Positions 1 to 10,122 are shown, counted from the first letter of the stretch. The stretch is DNA of 64,000 bases from Flavihumibacter rivuli (GCF_018595685.2 NZ_CP092334.1:1516001-1580000), one strand, 5' to 3'. The notes: a model not told the origin generated them from the letters alone. Made by a program: numbers and translations.

Positions 1-1
1 G

Positions 2-694
2 GGCTATGAAGATCCGATCGGTAAAAAAATATATGCTTCCATTTCCAATAGGGATGCTTCCGTACAGGGTTATACCATTATTGGCATAGTAAAGAATTTC
101 CACTTTGAAAGCCTTCACCAGGAAATCGGTCCACTGGCCCTGGTAATTGGGAAAAGTGACTATAGCATTGTGGTGCGTACTGATAGTAAGAATATTCCCC
201 AGTTGCTGTCGACCATCGAAAGCAAATGGAAAACCAGGGTTCCCTCCATGCCATTCGAATACCAATTCATGGATGAATCCTTTGACAACATGTACCGGGC
301 AGAGGCAAGGGTCAGTAAGATAGCCCTGGTATTTGCCAGCCTTGCCATATTCATTGCCTGCATGGGATTGTTTGGACTGGCTACCTATATGGCCGAACAG
401 CGCACCAAGGAAATTGGCGTCAGGAAAGTACTGGGAGCTTCCGTACAAAATATTGTTGGCCTGCTCTCCAGAGATTTCCTGAAACTGGTTCTGGTGGCCA
501 CTGTTATTGCTTTCCCAGTCGGCTATTTGCTGATGCACAGGTGGCTGGAAGATTTTGCTTACCGCATCAATATTGGCTGGTGGATTTTCCTGGCCGTAGG
601 AATACTGGCAGTATTGATAGCCATAGTAACCGTTAGTTTCCAGGCCATAAGGGCAGCCTTGCTTAACCCGGTTAAAAGCCTGAGGACTGAATAA
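2..694 (+). CDS. ABC transporter permease, FtsX/MacB type (5' end outside window)
   Basis: C-terminal 230 residues of an inner-membrane permease. The reading frame is open from base 2, so the start lies upstream of the window. Visible are the end of the periplasmic MacB-like domain (IIGIVKNFHFESLHQEIG), then the C-terminal FtsX core: a first membrane segment around ALVFASLAIFIACMGLFGL, the family loop EQRTKEIGVRKVLGAS, and two more hydrophobic helices before the typical end NPVKSLRTE. Such permeases work with a LolD/MacB-like ATPase and move or extract substrates at the envelope by mechanotransmission (family knowledge). It is the first of four paralogues in a row on this strand; the matching ATPase is at 7944-8615. 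The substrate cannot be read from sequence. Confidence 0.9.
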   Translation, partial: GYEDPIGKKIYASISNRDASVQGYTIIGIVKNFHFESLHQEIGPLALVIGKSDYSIVVRTDSKNIPQLLSTIESKWKTRVPSMPFEYQFMDESFDNMYRAEARVSKIALVFASLAIFIACMGLFGLATYMAEQRTKEIGVRKVLGASVQNIVGLLSRDFLKLVLVATVIAFPVGYLLMHRWLEDFAYRINIGWWIFLAVGILAVLIAIVTVSFQAIRAALLNPVKSLRTE

Positions 695-734
695 GATAAG
701 ATCACTTTCCATAGAACCATTAAACCTTTAACAC

Positions 735-3155
735 ATGTTTCTCAACTACCTCAAGATAGCGATCAGGAACCTTCAGCGACACAGGTCCCATGCCTTGCTC
801 AACATTGCAGGTTTGGCCATTGCCCTCGCAGCCGGGATCATTATTTTCCTGGTCTTGCAGCATGAATTCAGCTATGATCGTTACCACAAGAATGCGGACA
901 ATGTTTACCAGGTAGTGAAGAGAAGTTTCACCCCGGATGATGAAAGTTTTGAGGTAGCCATGCCCTTCCCGGTTAAAAAGGCCCTTGAGGCGGACTATCC
1001 GGATATCCTGTTCACGCAGGTATTTACCTCTTTCGGGTCACAGATAACAGTAATTGAAAAGAATAACACCATCGGTAAGAAGTTCCTGGAAGGCAATGGC
1101 ATCTATTTCTCAGAGTCCAGCCTGCCCAAGGTCTTTGATATGAATTTCCTCGCCGGTTCACCAGCCATCCTGGAAGAGCCGGGAAAAGCGGTGATCAGCC
1201 AGGAATGGGCAGAAAAATATTTCGGGACATGGAAAGAGGCATTGGGCAGGAAGCTCAAGTTGAATAATTCCATAGATGTGGAAATAGCAGCCGTCATTGC
1301 TAATCCACCCGTGAACAGTGACTTCCAGTTCAGGTTATTGCCTTCTTATAAGACCTTTGTCGCCAATAAGGATAATTACGGATTTACCGATGACCTTGAA
1401 AGTTGGGGAGCGTCAACAAGCAACCACCAGGTCTATGCCTTGTTCCCTGAAGGGAAAACAGAAGCAGTCATGAACAAAGCCCTGGCTGCGTTCAGCAAAA
1501 GGCATTATGAGCCGGAGGCTATCCATAAGAATGATTATTTCCTTCACCCGCTGAAAAATGTTCATTTTGACACCCGTTTCTCCAATAATGGTGATCACAT
1601 CAGCAGTAAGGCGTCCCTCTATACCCTTGCCTTTATCGGTATCCTTATCATCCTGATGGCTTGTATCAACTTCATTAACCTCTCCACCGCACTGGCTGTG
1701 AAGCGCAGCAAGGAAGTAGGGATCAGGAAGGTGATGGGCAGCAGCAGGGGACAACTGGTAGCCCAGGTCCTGATAGAAACCGGGCTCATCGTTGCAGGAG
1801 CGGCCATCCTGGCTATCCTCCTCGCCTGGATCAGCCTGCCCTACCTGAAATACATCACTGATATCCAAAACAACCTTTCCCTCTTCAACAAAGGAAGCAT
1901 TGCCTTTATCCTATTGATCATCATCGCCACTACCCTTCTTTCCGGGATGTATCCCGCAACAGTACTGGCAAGGTTCCAACCGGTTGAAGCCATTAAAAAC
2001 AAGATCAACAATACCAGGGTTGCAGGGCTTTCACTGAGGAGGGTCCTGGTGGTCCTGCAGTTCGCCTTTGCCCAATTACTGATCATTGCCACCATCATTG
2101 CGGTAAGCCAGATGAATTTCATCCGCAATGCCGACATTGGTTTCAAGAAAGACGCCATTCTATTACTGTATGGCAACAACGATAGTTTGTCACTGGCCAA
2201 ACACGAAGCATTCAGGAATGACCTGCAAAAACTTCCCCAGGTAAAAAGTGTGGCATTTGGATTTGACGCGCCTTCCAGCCAGAATACCTGGAGCAGCAAT
2301 TTTGCCTTTGACCACCGGGGTAAAGACGAGCCATTTAACGTCTTCCTTAAGTTCGGGGATGGTCATTACCTGAAGACCTTTGGACTGGAACTACTGGCCG
2401 GTGAATTTTACAAGAATGAGGATTCAGCCAGGAAAGTAGTGATCAATGCCACTATGGCCAAAAAATTGGGGTTAAAGAAGCCTGAAGAGGCGGTCGGGAA
2501 ACAAGTAAGGTTAGGTGGTAACAAATGGATTGACATTGTTGGTGTGGTCAAGGACTTCAAAAACACTACCCTGCGTGATGCCATACAACCAACTATCATC
2601 ACCCGGAGTTCCCGCTTCATGAGCATGACTGCCATCAAACTCCAAACCAGCCAATTCGGCAAAGCCAATGAAATGGTACAGCAGGTTTGGGAGAAACATT
2701 ACCCGGAATATGCCTACAATAGTGCATACATGGACGAGACCATCAATAACTTCTACCGCCAGGAAGAACGCCTGAGCAGGTTGTACAAAGTATATGCCCT
2801 GCTGGCCATCATCATTTCCTGCCTTGGATTATATGGACTGGTATCCTTCATGGCCGTACAGAAAACCAAGGAAGTGGGCATCAGGAAAGTACTGGGTGCT
2901 TCAACGGGTAATATTGTGCTGCTGTTCAGCAAGGAGTTCACCCTGCTCATCCTGCTAGCCTTCCTGCTGGCTGCTCCCATCGGTTGGTGGATGATGAACA
3001 ACTGGCTGCAAAACTTTGTGTTCCGGATTGAAATATCATGGGTGGTATTTGCACTGGCTATCCTGTCCAGCATCATCATTGCCTGGGTCACTGTTGGTTA
3101 CAGGGCCATCAGGGCTGGATTGGCCAATCCCATTAAAAGTTTAAGAAACGAATAA
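735..3155 (+). CDS. ABC transporter permease with two FtsX domains
   Basis: Full-length permease of 806 residues. There is an N-terminal membrane helix (about residues 22-42), a periplasmic MacB-like domain, a first FtsX core near residues 295-420 with loop KRSKEVGIRKVMGSS, a second periplasmic domain, and a second FtsX core from about residue 680 with loop QKTKEVGIRKVLGAS. The layout of two FtsX units and about eight membrane helices is the usual form of the large Bacteroidota permeases in this family. It starts 40 bases after the previous gene and ends 9 bases before the next, so it is almost certainly co-transcribed. It has no ATPase domain and must rely on a separate ATP-binding subunit, probably the one at 7944-8615. 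Substrate unknown. Confidence 0.93.
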   Translation: MFLNYLKIAIRNLQRHRSHALLNIAGLAIALAAGIIIFLVLQHEFSYDRYHKNADNVYQVVKRSFTPDDESFEVAMPFPVKKALEADYPDILFTQVFTSFGSQITVIEKNNTIGKKFLEGNGIYFSESSLPKVFDMNFLAGSPAILEEPGKAVISQEWAEKYFGTWKEALGRKLKLNNSIDVEIAAVIANPPVNSDFQFRLLPSYKTFVANKDNYGFTDDLESWGASTSNHQVYALFPEGKTEAVMNKALAAFSKRHYEPEAIHKNDYFLHPLKNVHFDTRFSNNGDHISSKASLYTLAFIGILIILMACINFINLSTALAVKRSKEVGIRKVMGSSRGQLVAQVLIETGLIVAGAAILAILLAWISLPYLKYITDIQNNLSLFNKGSIAFILLIIIATTLLSGMYPATVLARFQPVEAIKNKINNTRVAGLSLRRVLVVLQFAFAQLLIIATIIAVSQMNFIRNADIGFKKDAILLLYGNNDSLSLAKHEAFRNDLQKLPQVKSVAFGFDAPSSQNTWSSNFAFDHRGKDEPFNVFLKFGDGHYLKTFGLELLAGEFYKNEDSARKVVINATMAKKLGLKKPEEAVGKQVRLGGNKWIDIVGVVKDFKNTTLRDAIQPTIITRSSRFMSMTAIKLQTSQFGKANEMVQQVWEKHYPEYAYNSAYMDETINNFYRQEERLSRLYKVYALLAIIISCLGLYGLVSFMAVQKTKEVGIRKVLGASTGNIVLLFSKEFTLLILLAFLLAAPIGWWMMNNWLQNFVFRIEISWVVFALAILSSIIIAWVTVGYRAIRAGLANPIKSLRNE

Positions 3156-3164
3156 GCTTACTGT

Positions 3165-5525
3165 ATGATCAAGAATTATCTCAAAGTTGCCATTCGAAGC
3201 CTGGTTCGGTCCAAAGGCTTCTCCCTGCTCAATATCATTGGCTTGGCTGTTGGCATGGCAGCGGCACTCCTGATCCTACTATGGATCCAGGATGAAATGA
3301 ACTATGAGATGCACCATGAGAAAAAGGACAGGATCTATGAAGCCTGGAACAGAAGGGTTGACCAGGGCAAAACCAGTGCATGGAGTGTAACTCCGAAGGT
3401 ATTGGCCAAAACCCTGCAACTCGATTTCCCTGAAGTGGAAGCTACGGCCAGGGTATTCTGGCAAAACCAGTTGCTTATCAATTATGGCAATAAGAAATTA
3501 ATGGCCACAGGAAATCCTGTTGACTCCTCTATCCTGCAGATTTTCAGCTTCCCGCTGAAGATGGGAAATGCCGCCACCGCCCTTAACGAACCCTTTGGTA
3601 TTGTACTCACAGAAACCCTTGCCAAAAGGATATTTGGCGATGAAAACCCAATGGGCAAGACCATCAGGGTAGACAACAGGGAAGACCTTACGGTTACGGG
3701 TGTATTGAAGGACCTTCCCGGTAATTCAAGGTTCGAATTTGAATTCCTCCTGCCATGGGCATACAACAGGAGAACAGGCAATGATGATGAATACTGGGGG
3801 AATAATTCCACCAAGACCTATGTGCTGTTGAAACCCAATACCAGCCTGGCCTCCATGGAAAGCAAATTAAATGGATTACGTAAACAATATGATTCCGATA
3901 ATCCGGAAGGACAATTTTTCCTTTATCCCCTGAAGCGATGGAGGCTTTACTCCAATTTCGAAAATGGAGTGGAGAAAGGATCCATCATGCAGTTTGTAAA
4001 GATGTTCAGCATCATTGCGGCCTTTATCCTGCTGATCGCCTGCATCAACTTCATGAACCTGAGTACCGCAAGGAGCGAAAAAAGGGCCAAGGAGGTAGGA
4101 ATCCGAAAAACAGTAGGCGCCCCAAAAAGCAGTATCATCATCCAGTTCCTGGGGGAATCCATATTGATCACCCTTGTCGCAGGGATACTTTCCCTGATCA
4201 TTGTCCAGTTAAGTATGAAAGGCTTCAACAGCCTTACAGAAAAGCAGCTATCCCTTCCCGTTAGCAACCTTTCCTTCTGGGCATTCTTCCTGGGATTCAT
4301 CCTGTTTACCGGTTTATTGGCAGGAAGTTATCCCTCCTTCTTCCTGTCCTCCTTCCAGCCGATCAAGGTTTTGAAGGGCACTTTTGTAAAATCAAATGCT
4401 GCTGTCACCCCAAGGAAAGTCCTGGTGGTACTTCAATTCAGTTTTGCCATCATCATGATCATAGCCACCATTGTGGTTCACCGGCAGATACAGCTGGCAA
4501 AGGACCGGAATACCGGCTATAACCAGGAACGATTGCTCTTCCATTACCTTACCGGCGACCTGGATAAGAACTACGAACTCGTAAGGAATGAGATGCTTTC
4601 ATCAGGGGTAGTTACAAATGTTACCAAAACAAGCGCCCCTATGACCCAGAACTGGAGCAATACCTGGGGTATTGAATGGCCAGGCAAGGACCCGAAAGAC
4701 AGGACCTTATTTGACTCCTTTAGTGCAGACCAGGACCTGGCAGCAACAGTGGGGCTACAAATGGTTCAGGGACGTGATTTCAATATCAAGTCCTTCCCTA
4801 CCGATTCAACAGCCATTCTGCTGAATGAATCCGCAGTGAAGGCAATGAACCTGAAAAACCCCGTTGGACAGGTATTGCGGGACAATCAACAGAACTGGAC
4901 AGTGATTGGTGTATTCAAGGATTTCATCCTCAATTCACCCTACGAACCAACCCGACCCATGTTCATCAAAGGTGCCAGCTCATGGTTCAATGTGATCCAC
5001 TTCAAACTTGCAAAGGATGTTCCCACTGCAAAGGCTATCCAGACCTTAGAGAAGATCTTTACCAAATACAATCCAGCCTTCCCTTTCGACTACAGGTTCA
5101 TTGATGAGGACTATGCTACCAAATTCAGGACTGAGCAACGCAGTGGTCAACTGGCCGCATTGTTTGCCGGCCTTACCATCCTCATCTCCTGTCTTGGCCT
5201 GTTTGGTTTGGCCGCTTATATGGCAGAGAACAGGATCAAGGAGATAGGTATCAGGAAGGTACTGGGCGCTTCTGTTGCAGGCATCACTACGCTTCTGTCA
5301 AAGGATTTCCTCATACTCGTGGGAATTGCCCTGGTGGTGGCCACACCCATTGCCTGGTGGTTATTGCATAACTGGTTAGAACAGTTTGAATACCGGATGG
5401 AACTGCACTGGTGGTATTTCCTTATCGCGGGAATGATGGCAATGGTCATTGCCTTGCTGACCGTCAGTTTCCAGGCCATCAAGGCAGCTTTGACCAATCC
5501 TGTTAAAAGTTTACGTTCAGAATAA
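3165..5525 (+). CDS. ABC transporter permease with two FtsX domains
   Basis: Second complete permease of the array, 786 residues. It has the same plan as its neighbours: N-terminal helix followed by the family motif WIQDEMNYEMHHEKKDRIYE, a periplasmic MacB-like domain, an FtsX core with the loop EKRAKEVGIRKTVGAPKSS, a second periplasmic domain, and a C-terminal FtsX core with the loop ENRIKEIGIRKVLGAS, ending NPVKSLRSE. ATG follows the upstream stop by 9 bases and the stop is 11 bases before the next start, which indicates one operon. Similarity to the genes on either side is clearest in the loops after the first helix of each FtsX core. The periplasmic domains differ strongly, which suggests different partners or substrates (inference). 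Confidence 0.93.
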   Translation: MIKNYLKVAIRSLVRSKGFSLLNIIGLAVGMAAALLILLWIQDEMNYEMHHEKKDRIYEAWNRRVDQGKTSAWSVTPKVLAKTLQLDFPEVEATARVFWQNQLLINYGNKKLMATGNPVDSSILQIFSFPLKMGNAATALNEPFGIVLTETLAKRIFGDENPMGKTIRVDNREDLTVTGVLKDLPGNSRFEFEFLLPWAYNRRTGNDDEYWGNNSTKTYVLLKPNTSLASMESKLNGLRKQYDSDNPEGQFFLYPLKRWRLYSNFENGVEKGSIMQFVKMFSIIAAFILLIACINFMNLSTARSEKRAKEVGIRKTVGAPKSSIIIQFLGESILITLVAGILSLIIVQLSMKGFNSLTEKQLSLPVSNLSFWAFFLGFILFTGLLAGSYPSFFLSSFQPIKVLKGTFVKSNAAVTPRKVLVVLQFSFAIIMIIATIVVHRQIQLAKDRNTGYNQERLLFHYLTGDLDKNYELVRNEMLSSGVVTNVTKTSAPMTQNWSNTWGIEWPGKDPKDRTLFDSFSADQDLAATVGLQMVQGRDFNIKSFPTDSTAILLNESAVKAMNLKNPVGQVLRDNQQNWTVIGVFKDFILNSPYEPTRPMFIKGASSWFNVIHFKLAKDVPTAKAIQTLEKIFTKYNPAFPFDYRFIDEDYATKFRTEQRSGQLAALFAGLTILISCLGLFGLAAYMAENRIKEIGIRKVLGASVAGITTLLSKDFLILVGIALVVATPIAWWLLHNWLEQFEYRMELHWWYFLIAGMMAMVIALLTVSFQAIKAALTNPVKSLRSE

Positions 5526-5536
5526 CACCGATCAAC

Positions 5537-7924
5537 ATGTTCAGCAACTACCTCGTCATAGCTTTACGCAATTTGAAGCGGAACAAGTGGTTCTCTCTGA
5601 TCAACATAGTGGGCCTTAGCCTGGGTCTTGCCACCTGCATGCTGATCTACCTGTACACACTGGATGAAACCAGCTATGACCAGTTCCATGCCGGAAAGGC
5701 CAATATTTACCGCATCACATCAACAATCACCAGTCCTGATGGACGCGTCAATTCCTCCGGCATTACAGGCCAGGTACACGGTCCTGCCTTCGCAGCAAAG
5801 ATCCCTGAGATCAAAACCTATATCCGGTTCCAGGAACAGGGAAGCACCATCAGGCATAATGGGGAAATCATTGACCAATCGGTTTGTTATGTAGAAAAGG
5901 ATTTCCTGAAGGTCTTCAGTTTCCCCCTTGAAATTGGCGACCCTGCGAAAGCATTGACAGATCCACAATCAGTGGTACTGACCCGATCCATGGCCAAGCG
6001 GTTCTTTGGCAAGCAAGACCCGATTGGTAAAACGATCGAGCTGAGGTTTGAAGAAGAGTTCATTCCCTTCCAGGTTACGGCAGTAGCGGAAGACTATCCA
6101 CAGAATTCCACTATCAAATTCGACCTGTTGCTGCCCATACAATACCTCGTTAAGCGCTATCCCGATGACCAATGGATCAATTTCTTCATGAATACCTTCG
6201 TGGTATTGCAACCGGGAGCCGATGTACAGAAGACCGTCCAGAAAATGATGGCAGTCTTCGAGGCAGATGCGGCCAATCAACTGAGTGAGGCAAGGAAGAA
6301 ATATGATTTCAGGGAAAAAATAGAGTTCGGGCTGCAGCCCCTGACCGATATCCACCTGAGCAAGGAATTCAAGGCTGCCAATGGCCTCAGGGATGCCAGC
6401 GATCCCATCTACTCCTATATCCTGGTGGCCATAGCTTCTTTGATCCTGTTGATCGCCTGCATCAATTTCATCAACCTCACTGTTGGAAGATCGCTTAAGC
6501 GTGCGCGTGAGATCGGTATCCGCAAAACAGTAGGTGGCCAGCAACAGCAACTGATCTGGCAGTTCCTTGGGGAATCCTTCCTGATCTGCCTCTTCGCCTT
6601 CTTACTGGCCATTTTGCTAGCCAATATTGCCCTTCCCTTTTTTAACCAGATGGCCGGCAAACAGCTGGCATTCTCTTACCTCTGGAGCTGGAAACTGGTG
6701 GCAGGTTATGTATTTCTTTTGCTGGCTACTGCCCTGCTGGCAGGCTATTACCCGGCACTGGTATTATCACGGTTCAACCCCGTTGATACCCTTTATAGTC
6801 GCAAACCATTTACCAGTAAGAATTACCTGGGAAAACTGATGGTGACCTTCCAATTTGCCCTGGCAACCTTCCTGATCATTGCAGTAATGGCCATCTATAC
6901 CCAGTTCAATTACCTGACCCGCTTTGACCTTGGGTACAGTGACAAGGGTATTGCCCGGATGTACACCCCTAATATTGATGTCAACAAGCTCACCCTATTT
7001 AAATCTGAGTTACTGAAGAACCCTGCCATTGAGGATGTAAGTGCGGACCAGGGTGGTGATTGGTTTACAATGGCCAGGATCAATAATGACGTATCCATTG
7101 ATTTCAATTTCAAATACATTGATGAGAACTACTTTGACTTCCTGAAGATACCTGTCGTTAAAGGAAGAAGTTTTTCCCGCCAGATGGGCCAGGATACCGC
7201 TGCATCCGTAATCGTGAATGAGAGCTTTGTGAAAAAGGCAGGCTGGAAGCAACCTTTGGGAGAAGAAGTGGACTTCTTCTACAATAAAAAGAAGTATGCA
7301 GTGATCGGTGTGATCCGTGACTACCATTATGCCTCTTTGAATGAACCGATCCAACCCCAGTTATTCATCTTCGACCCCTCCTATCGTTACGGCAATGTTT
7401 ACGTGAAGCTGAAGGAAGGCAAGAGGGCCAATGCAGAAAGCCATGTTTCCCAAATCTTTAAAAACCTATTCCCGGCCAATCCTTTTGCCTTAAGCTACCT
7501 GGACCAGGAGAACCTGCAGGCTTATGAAAAGGAGGCCAGGTGGAAACAGATCATCAGTGCGAGTGCGGTAATGACCATCCTGATCTCCTGTATCGGGCTA
7601 TTGGGACTGTCCACCATAGCAGCCCAGCAAAGGACCAAGGAGATCGGCATCAGGAAGGTCCTGGGTGCAAGTGTACCCGGCCTGATCGGCAACCTATCAA
7701 AGGATTTCCTGAAACTGGTGGCCATCGCAGCCATAGTGGCCATTCCATTGGCCTGGCTGGCGATCCATCAATGGCTGGAACAATACCCCTACAGGACACC
7801 TATCAGCTGGTGGATGTTCAGCCTGTCCGCAGCACTGGTAGTAATAATAGCCTTAATCACAACCGGCATCCAGGCTTACCAGGCAGCTTTATCCAATCCA
7901 GTGGATAGTTTAAAATCAGAATAA
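5537..7924 (+). CDS. ABC transporter permease with two FtsX domains
   Basis: Third complete permease of the array, 795 residues, with the conserved N-terminal segment LDETSYDQFHAGKANIYRIT, a periplasmic MacB-like domain, FtsX core one with the loop LKRAREIGIRKTVGGQQQ, a second periplasmic domain, and FtsX core two with QQRTKEIGIRKVLGAS, ending NPVDSLKSE. It is followed after 19 bases by the ATPase gene, so ATPase and permeases are very likely made from one transcript. In MacB and LolCDE-type systems the permease acts as a dimer or heterodimer with two ATPase copies. With four permeases and one ATPase, alternative pairings are possible here (inference). Confidence 0.93.
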   Translation: MFSNYLVIALRNLKRNKWFSLINIVGLSLGLATCMLIYLYTLDETSYDQFHAGKANIYRITSTITSPDGRVNSSGITGQVHGPAFAAKIPEIKTYIRFQEQGSTIRHNGEIIDQSVCYVEKDFLKVFSFPLEIGDPAKALTDPQSVVLTRSMAKRFFGKQDPIGKTIELRFEEEFIPFQVTAVAEDYPQNSTIKFDLLLPIQYLVKRYPDDQWINFFMNTFVVLQPGADVQKTVQKMMAVFEADAANQLSEARKKYDFREKIEFGLQPLTDIHLSKEFKAANGLRDASDPIYSYILVAIASLILLIACINFINLTVGRSLKRAREIGIRKTVGGQQQQLIWQFLGESFLICLFAFLLAILLANIALPFFNQMAGKQLAFSYLWSWKLVAGYVFLLLATALLAGYYPALVLSRFNPVDTLYSRKPFTSKNYLGKLMVTFQFALATFLIIAVMAIYTQFNYLTRFDLGYSDKGIARMYTPNIDVNKLTLFKSELLKNPAIEDVSADQGGDWFTMARINNDVSIDFNFKYIDENYFDFLKIPVVKGRSFSRQMGQDTAASVIVNESFVKKAGWKQPLGEEVDFFYNKKKYAVIGVIRDYHYASLNEPIQPQLFIFDPSYRYGNVYVKLKEGKRANAESHVSQIFKNLFPANPFALSYLDQENLQAYEKEARWKQIISASAVMTILISCIGLLGLSTIAAQQRTKEIGIRKVLGASVPGLIGNLSKDFLKLVAIAAIVAIPLAWLAIHQWLEQYPYRTPISWWMFSLSAALVVIIALITTGIQAYQAALSNPVDSLKSE

Positions 7925-7943
7925 ATAAAGCATTTAACAGACC

Positions 7944-8615
7944 ATGATACAATTAAGCAATATTTACAAGTGGGTGAATACCGGCAGTAACAAGGTTTTC
8001 CTGCTCAAGGATATCAACCTTGGTGTGAACGAAGGGGAATTCATTTCCATCATGGGCCCATCCGGTTCAGGAAAATCAACCCTCCTCAATGTGATTGGCA
8101 TGCTGGATGAATTCAATGAAGGGCAGTATGCATTTTTAGGCAATCCCGTTCATGAATTGAAAGAGAAACAACGCTCAGCCTTGTATAAGCAGAACATTGG
8201 TTTTGTTTTCCAGGCCTATCATCTCATTGACGAATTGACGGTATACGAAAACATCGAGACGCCACTGCTTTACCAGAACATCAAACAGGATGAACGCAAG
8301 GCCATGGTTGCCGATATCCTTGACCGCTTCCAGATCGTGGGCAAGAAGGACCTCTTCCCCAGCCAGCTTTCCGGTGGGCAGCAGCAACTGGTAGGCATTG
8401 CCAGGGCCCTGATCGCCAAACCCAAGCTCATACTGGCCGATGAACCCACGGGTAACCTCAATTCCAAACAAGGTGAGGAGATCATGGACCTGTTCAAACA
8501 ACTCAACCAGGAAGACGGGGTAACGATCATCCAGGTCACCCATTCCGAAAAAAATGCCGCTTATGGCAACCGCATCATTCACTTACTCGATGGAAGGATC
8601 GAAAAGACCCAATAA
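7944..8615 (+). CDS. ABC transporter ATP-binding protein, LolD/MacB type
   Basis: A 223-residue stand-alone ATPase. Walker A is GPSGSGKST at residues 38-46, the signature LSGGQQQ lies near residue 141, Walker B is LILADEP near residue 161, and the switch histidine is in QVTHSE. The segment FVFQAYHLIDELTVYENIE is the Q-loop region typical of the LolD/MacB/FtsE group, which pairs with FtsX-type permeases. All catalytic residues are present, so it should hydrolyse ATP on the cytoplasmic face and drive the permeases encoded just upstream. The tolC-like gene starts 9 bases downstream. It is the only ATPase gene visible in this block; another could lie upstream of the window. Confidence 0.95.
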   Translation: MIQLSNIYKWVNTGSNKVFLLKDINLGVNEGEFISIMGPSGSGKSTLLNVIGMLDEFNEGQYAFLGNPVHELKEKQRSALYKQNIGFVFQAYHLIDELTVYENIETPLLYQNIKQDERKAMVADILDRFQIVGKKDLFPSQLSGGQQQLVGIARALIAKPKLILADEPTGNLNSKQGEEIMDLFKQLNQEDGVTIIQVTHSEKNAAYGNRIIHLLDGRIEKTQ

Positions 8616-8624
8616 TTAACGGAG

Positions 8625-10076
8625 ATGAAAAAGCTAGCAATAACTACAAAGAAGATTATCAGGATAACGGCCTTATCCCTCCTGTTATCGGGAGGCTTGT
8701 ATGCGCAAAGCGATACAAGTACCGGACTGAGTTTACAGCAATGTGTGGACATAGCATTCAAGAATAACCTTGAACTCAAGCAAACGGAGATCCAGGCCGC
8801 CACTACCCAGGTCAGTTACAAGCAAAGCAAGGATAACCTCCTGCCCAGCTTCAATGGTTTCGTGGAACATGGCCTGAACCAGGGCCGCAGTATCGACCCC
8901 TTTTCCAATAGCTACCTGAACCAGAACATCAACTACGCCAACTGGGGCCTGAATGGCGGAATAGTACTCTTCAGCGGCCTGGCCAACCAGAATAACATCA
9001 GGCAGCAACGCTTTGCCTACCAGGCGGGGGAAATGGATGTGCAACAGCAAAAGGATAACCTGACCCTCCAGATCATCGTGGCCTACCTGCAAGTGCTCAG
9101 TGCCGAAGACCAACTAGTGCAGATCGGCAAACAGGTAGAGCTGAGCCGCAAACAGGTAGAAAGGTTAACGATCCTGAATGAAGAGGGCACCATCACCCCC
9201 AGCCAGTTGTACGACCTCAAAGGCCAGCTGGCCAATGATGAGGTGAGCCTGGTCAATACCAGGAACCAATTGGAAGCAGCCAAGCTGCAACTGTCGCAGT
9301 TGATGAACCAGCCTTATGACAGTAGCCTCAAACTACAGCGCATTACTGCTGAAGAATTCCTGAGCAAATACGAAGGTGACCCCAAAAGCATCTACCAGAC
9401 AGCCCTTGACCAACTGGCCCTGGTTAAGGCAGCCACCCTCCGGAAAGAAAGCGCTGAATTTGGGGTGAAGACCCGGAAATCAGCTTTGTGGCCTACCCTT
9501 TCCCTGAATGGAGGGTTGTTCACCAATTATTCCAGTGCAGCCTCCACACAGAACCTCGTAAGCTCATCAGACGTGGCCACCAACGACTACGTCATGATCA
9601 ATGGCAGCAAATCACCGGTATTCACCACCGAAAACATTTACGAACAGCAAAAGATCGCCTATGGCAACCAGTTCCGTAATAACTACTCCACCAATGTAAA
9701 CCTTACCCTTAGGGTCCCCATCCTCAATGCCATGCAGAACCGCAACCTGGTCACCAGGGCAAAACTTGACCTGAAGAACGCAACCTATGTGGAGCAAACG
9801 GTCAAGACCCGTTTGCAGCAGGCAGTAGAACAGGCCTGGGTGAATATGACGGCAACCTATAACCGCTATAATGCGTTATTGAAACAGGTGGATGCCTTCC
9901 AGGAATCCTTCAGGGTAACCGAAACCCGTTTCAATGAAGGGGTACTGAACTCCGTTGATTACCTGGTAGCCAGGACCAATCTCGACCGGGCCAATATCAG
10001 CCTGATCATTGCCCGCTATGAATATGTTTTCAGGACCAGGATACTGGATTACTACCAGGGGAAACCGTTATGGTAG
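8625..10076 (+). CDS. TolC family outer-membrane protein
   Basis: A 483-residue outer-membrane efflux protein. It has an N-terminal signal peptide ending near LLLSGGLYAQ, then the first OEP repeat beginning SLQQCVDIAFKNNLELKQTE, long alpha-helical hairpins, and a second repeat in the C-terminal half with ARTNLDRANISLIIARYEYVFRTRILDYYQGKPL at the end (quoted in parts: the closing residues are RILDYYQGKPLW). TolC-like proteins form trimeric channels that join an inner-membrane pump through an adaptor. It follows the ATPase by 9 bases and closes the operon. An adaptor (MacA/HlyD-like) is not present between 2 and 10076 and would have to lie upstream or elsewhere. The substrate is unknown. Confidence 0.93.
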   Translation: MKKLAITTKKIIRITALSLLLSGGLYAQSDTSTGLSLQQCVDIAFKNNLELKQTEIQAATTQVSYKQSKDNLLPSFNGFVEHGLNQGRSIDPFSNSYLNQNINYANWGLNGGIVLFSGLANQNNIRQQRFAYQAGEMDVQQQKDNLTLQIIVAYLQVLSAEDQLVQIGKQVELSRKQVERLTILNEEGTITPSQLYDLKGQLANDEVSLVNTRNQLEAAKLQLSQLMNQPYDSSLKLQRITAEEFLSKYEGDPKSIYQTALDQLALVKAATLRKESAEFGVKTRKSALWPTLSLNGGLFTNYSSAASTQNLVSSSDVATNDYVMINGSKSPVFTTENIYEQQKIAYGNQFRNNYSTNVNLTLRVPILNAMQNRNLVTRAKLDLKNATYVEQTVKTRLQQAVEQAWVNMTATYNRYNALLKQVDAFQESFRVTETRFNEGVLNSVDYLVARTNLDRANISLIIARYEYVFRTRILDYYQGKPLW

Positions 10077-10082
10077 GAAAAG

Positions 10083-10122
10083 ATGTGAAAATGTGAAAAT
10101 GTGGACATGTGAAAATGTGGTC
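10083..10122 (+). repeat. Short tandem repeat, five 8-base units
   Basis: Five consecutive 8-base units, ATGTGAAA, ATGTGAAA, ATGTGGAC, ATGTGAAA, ATGTGGTC, start seven bases after the tolC-like stop codon. Units 3 and 5 differ from the others only in the last three bases. It has no coding role that I can see. Confidence 0.8.

Noticed and set aside
3938..4264. Second plus-strand open frame inside the permease gene
   Set aside because: It is out of frame within a clear FtsX coding region, basic and without a recognisable domain.
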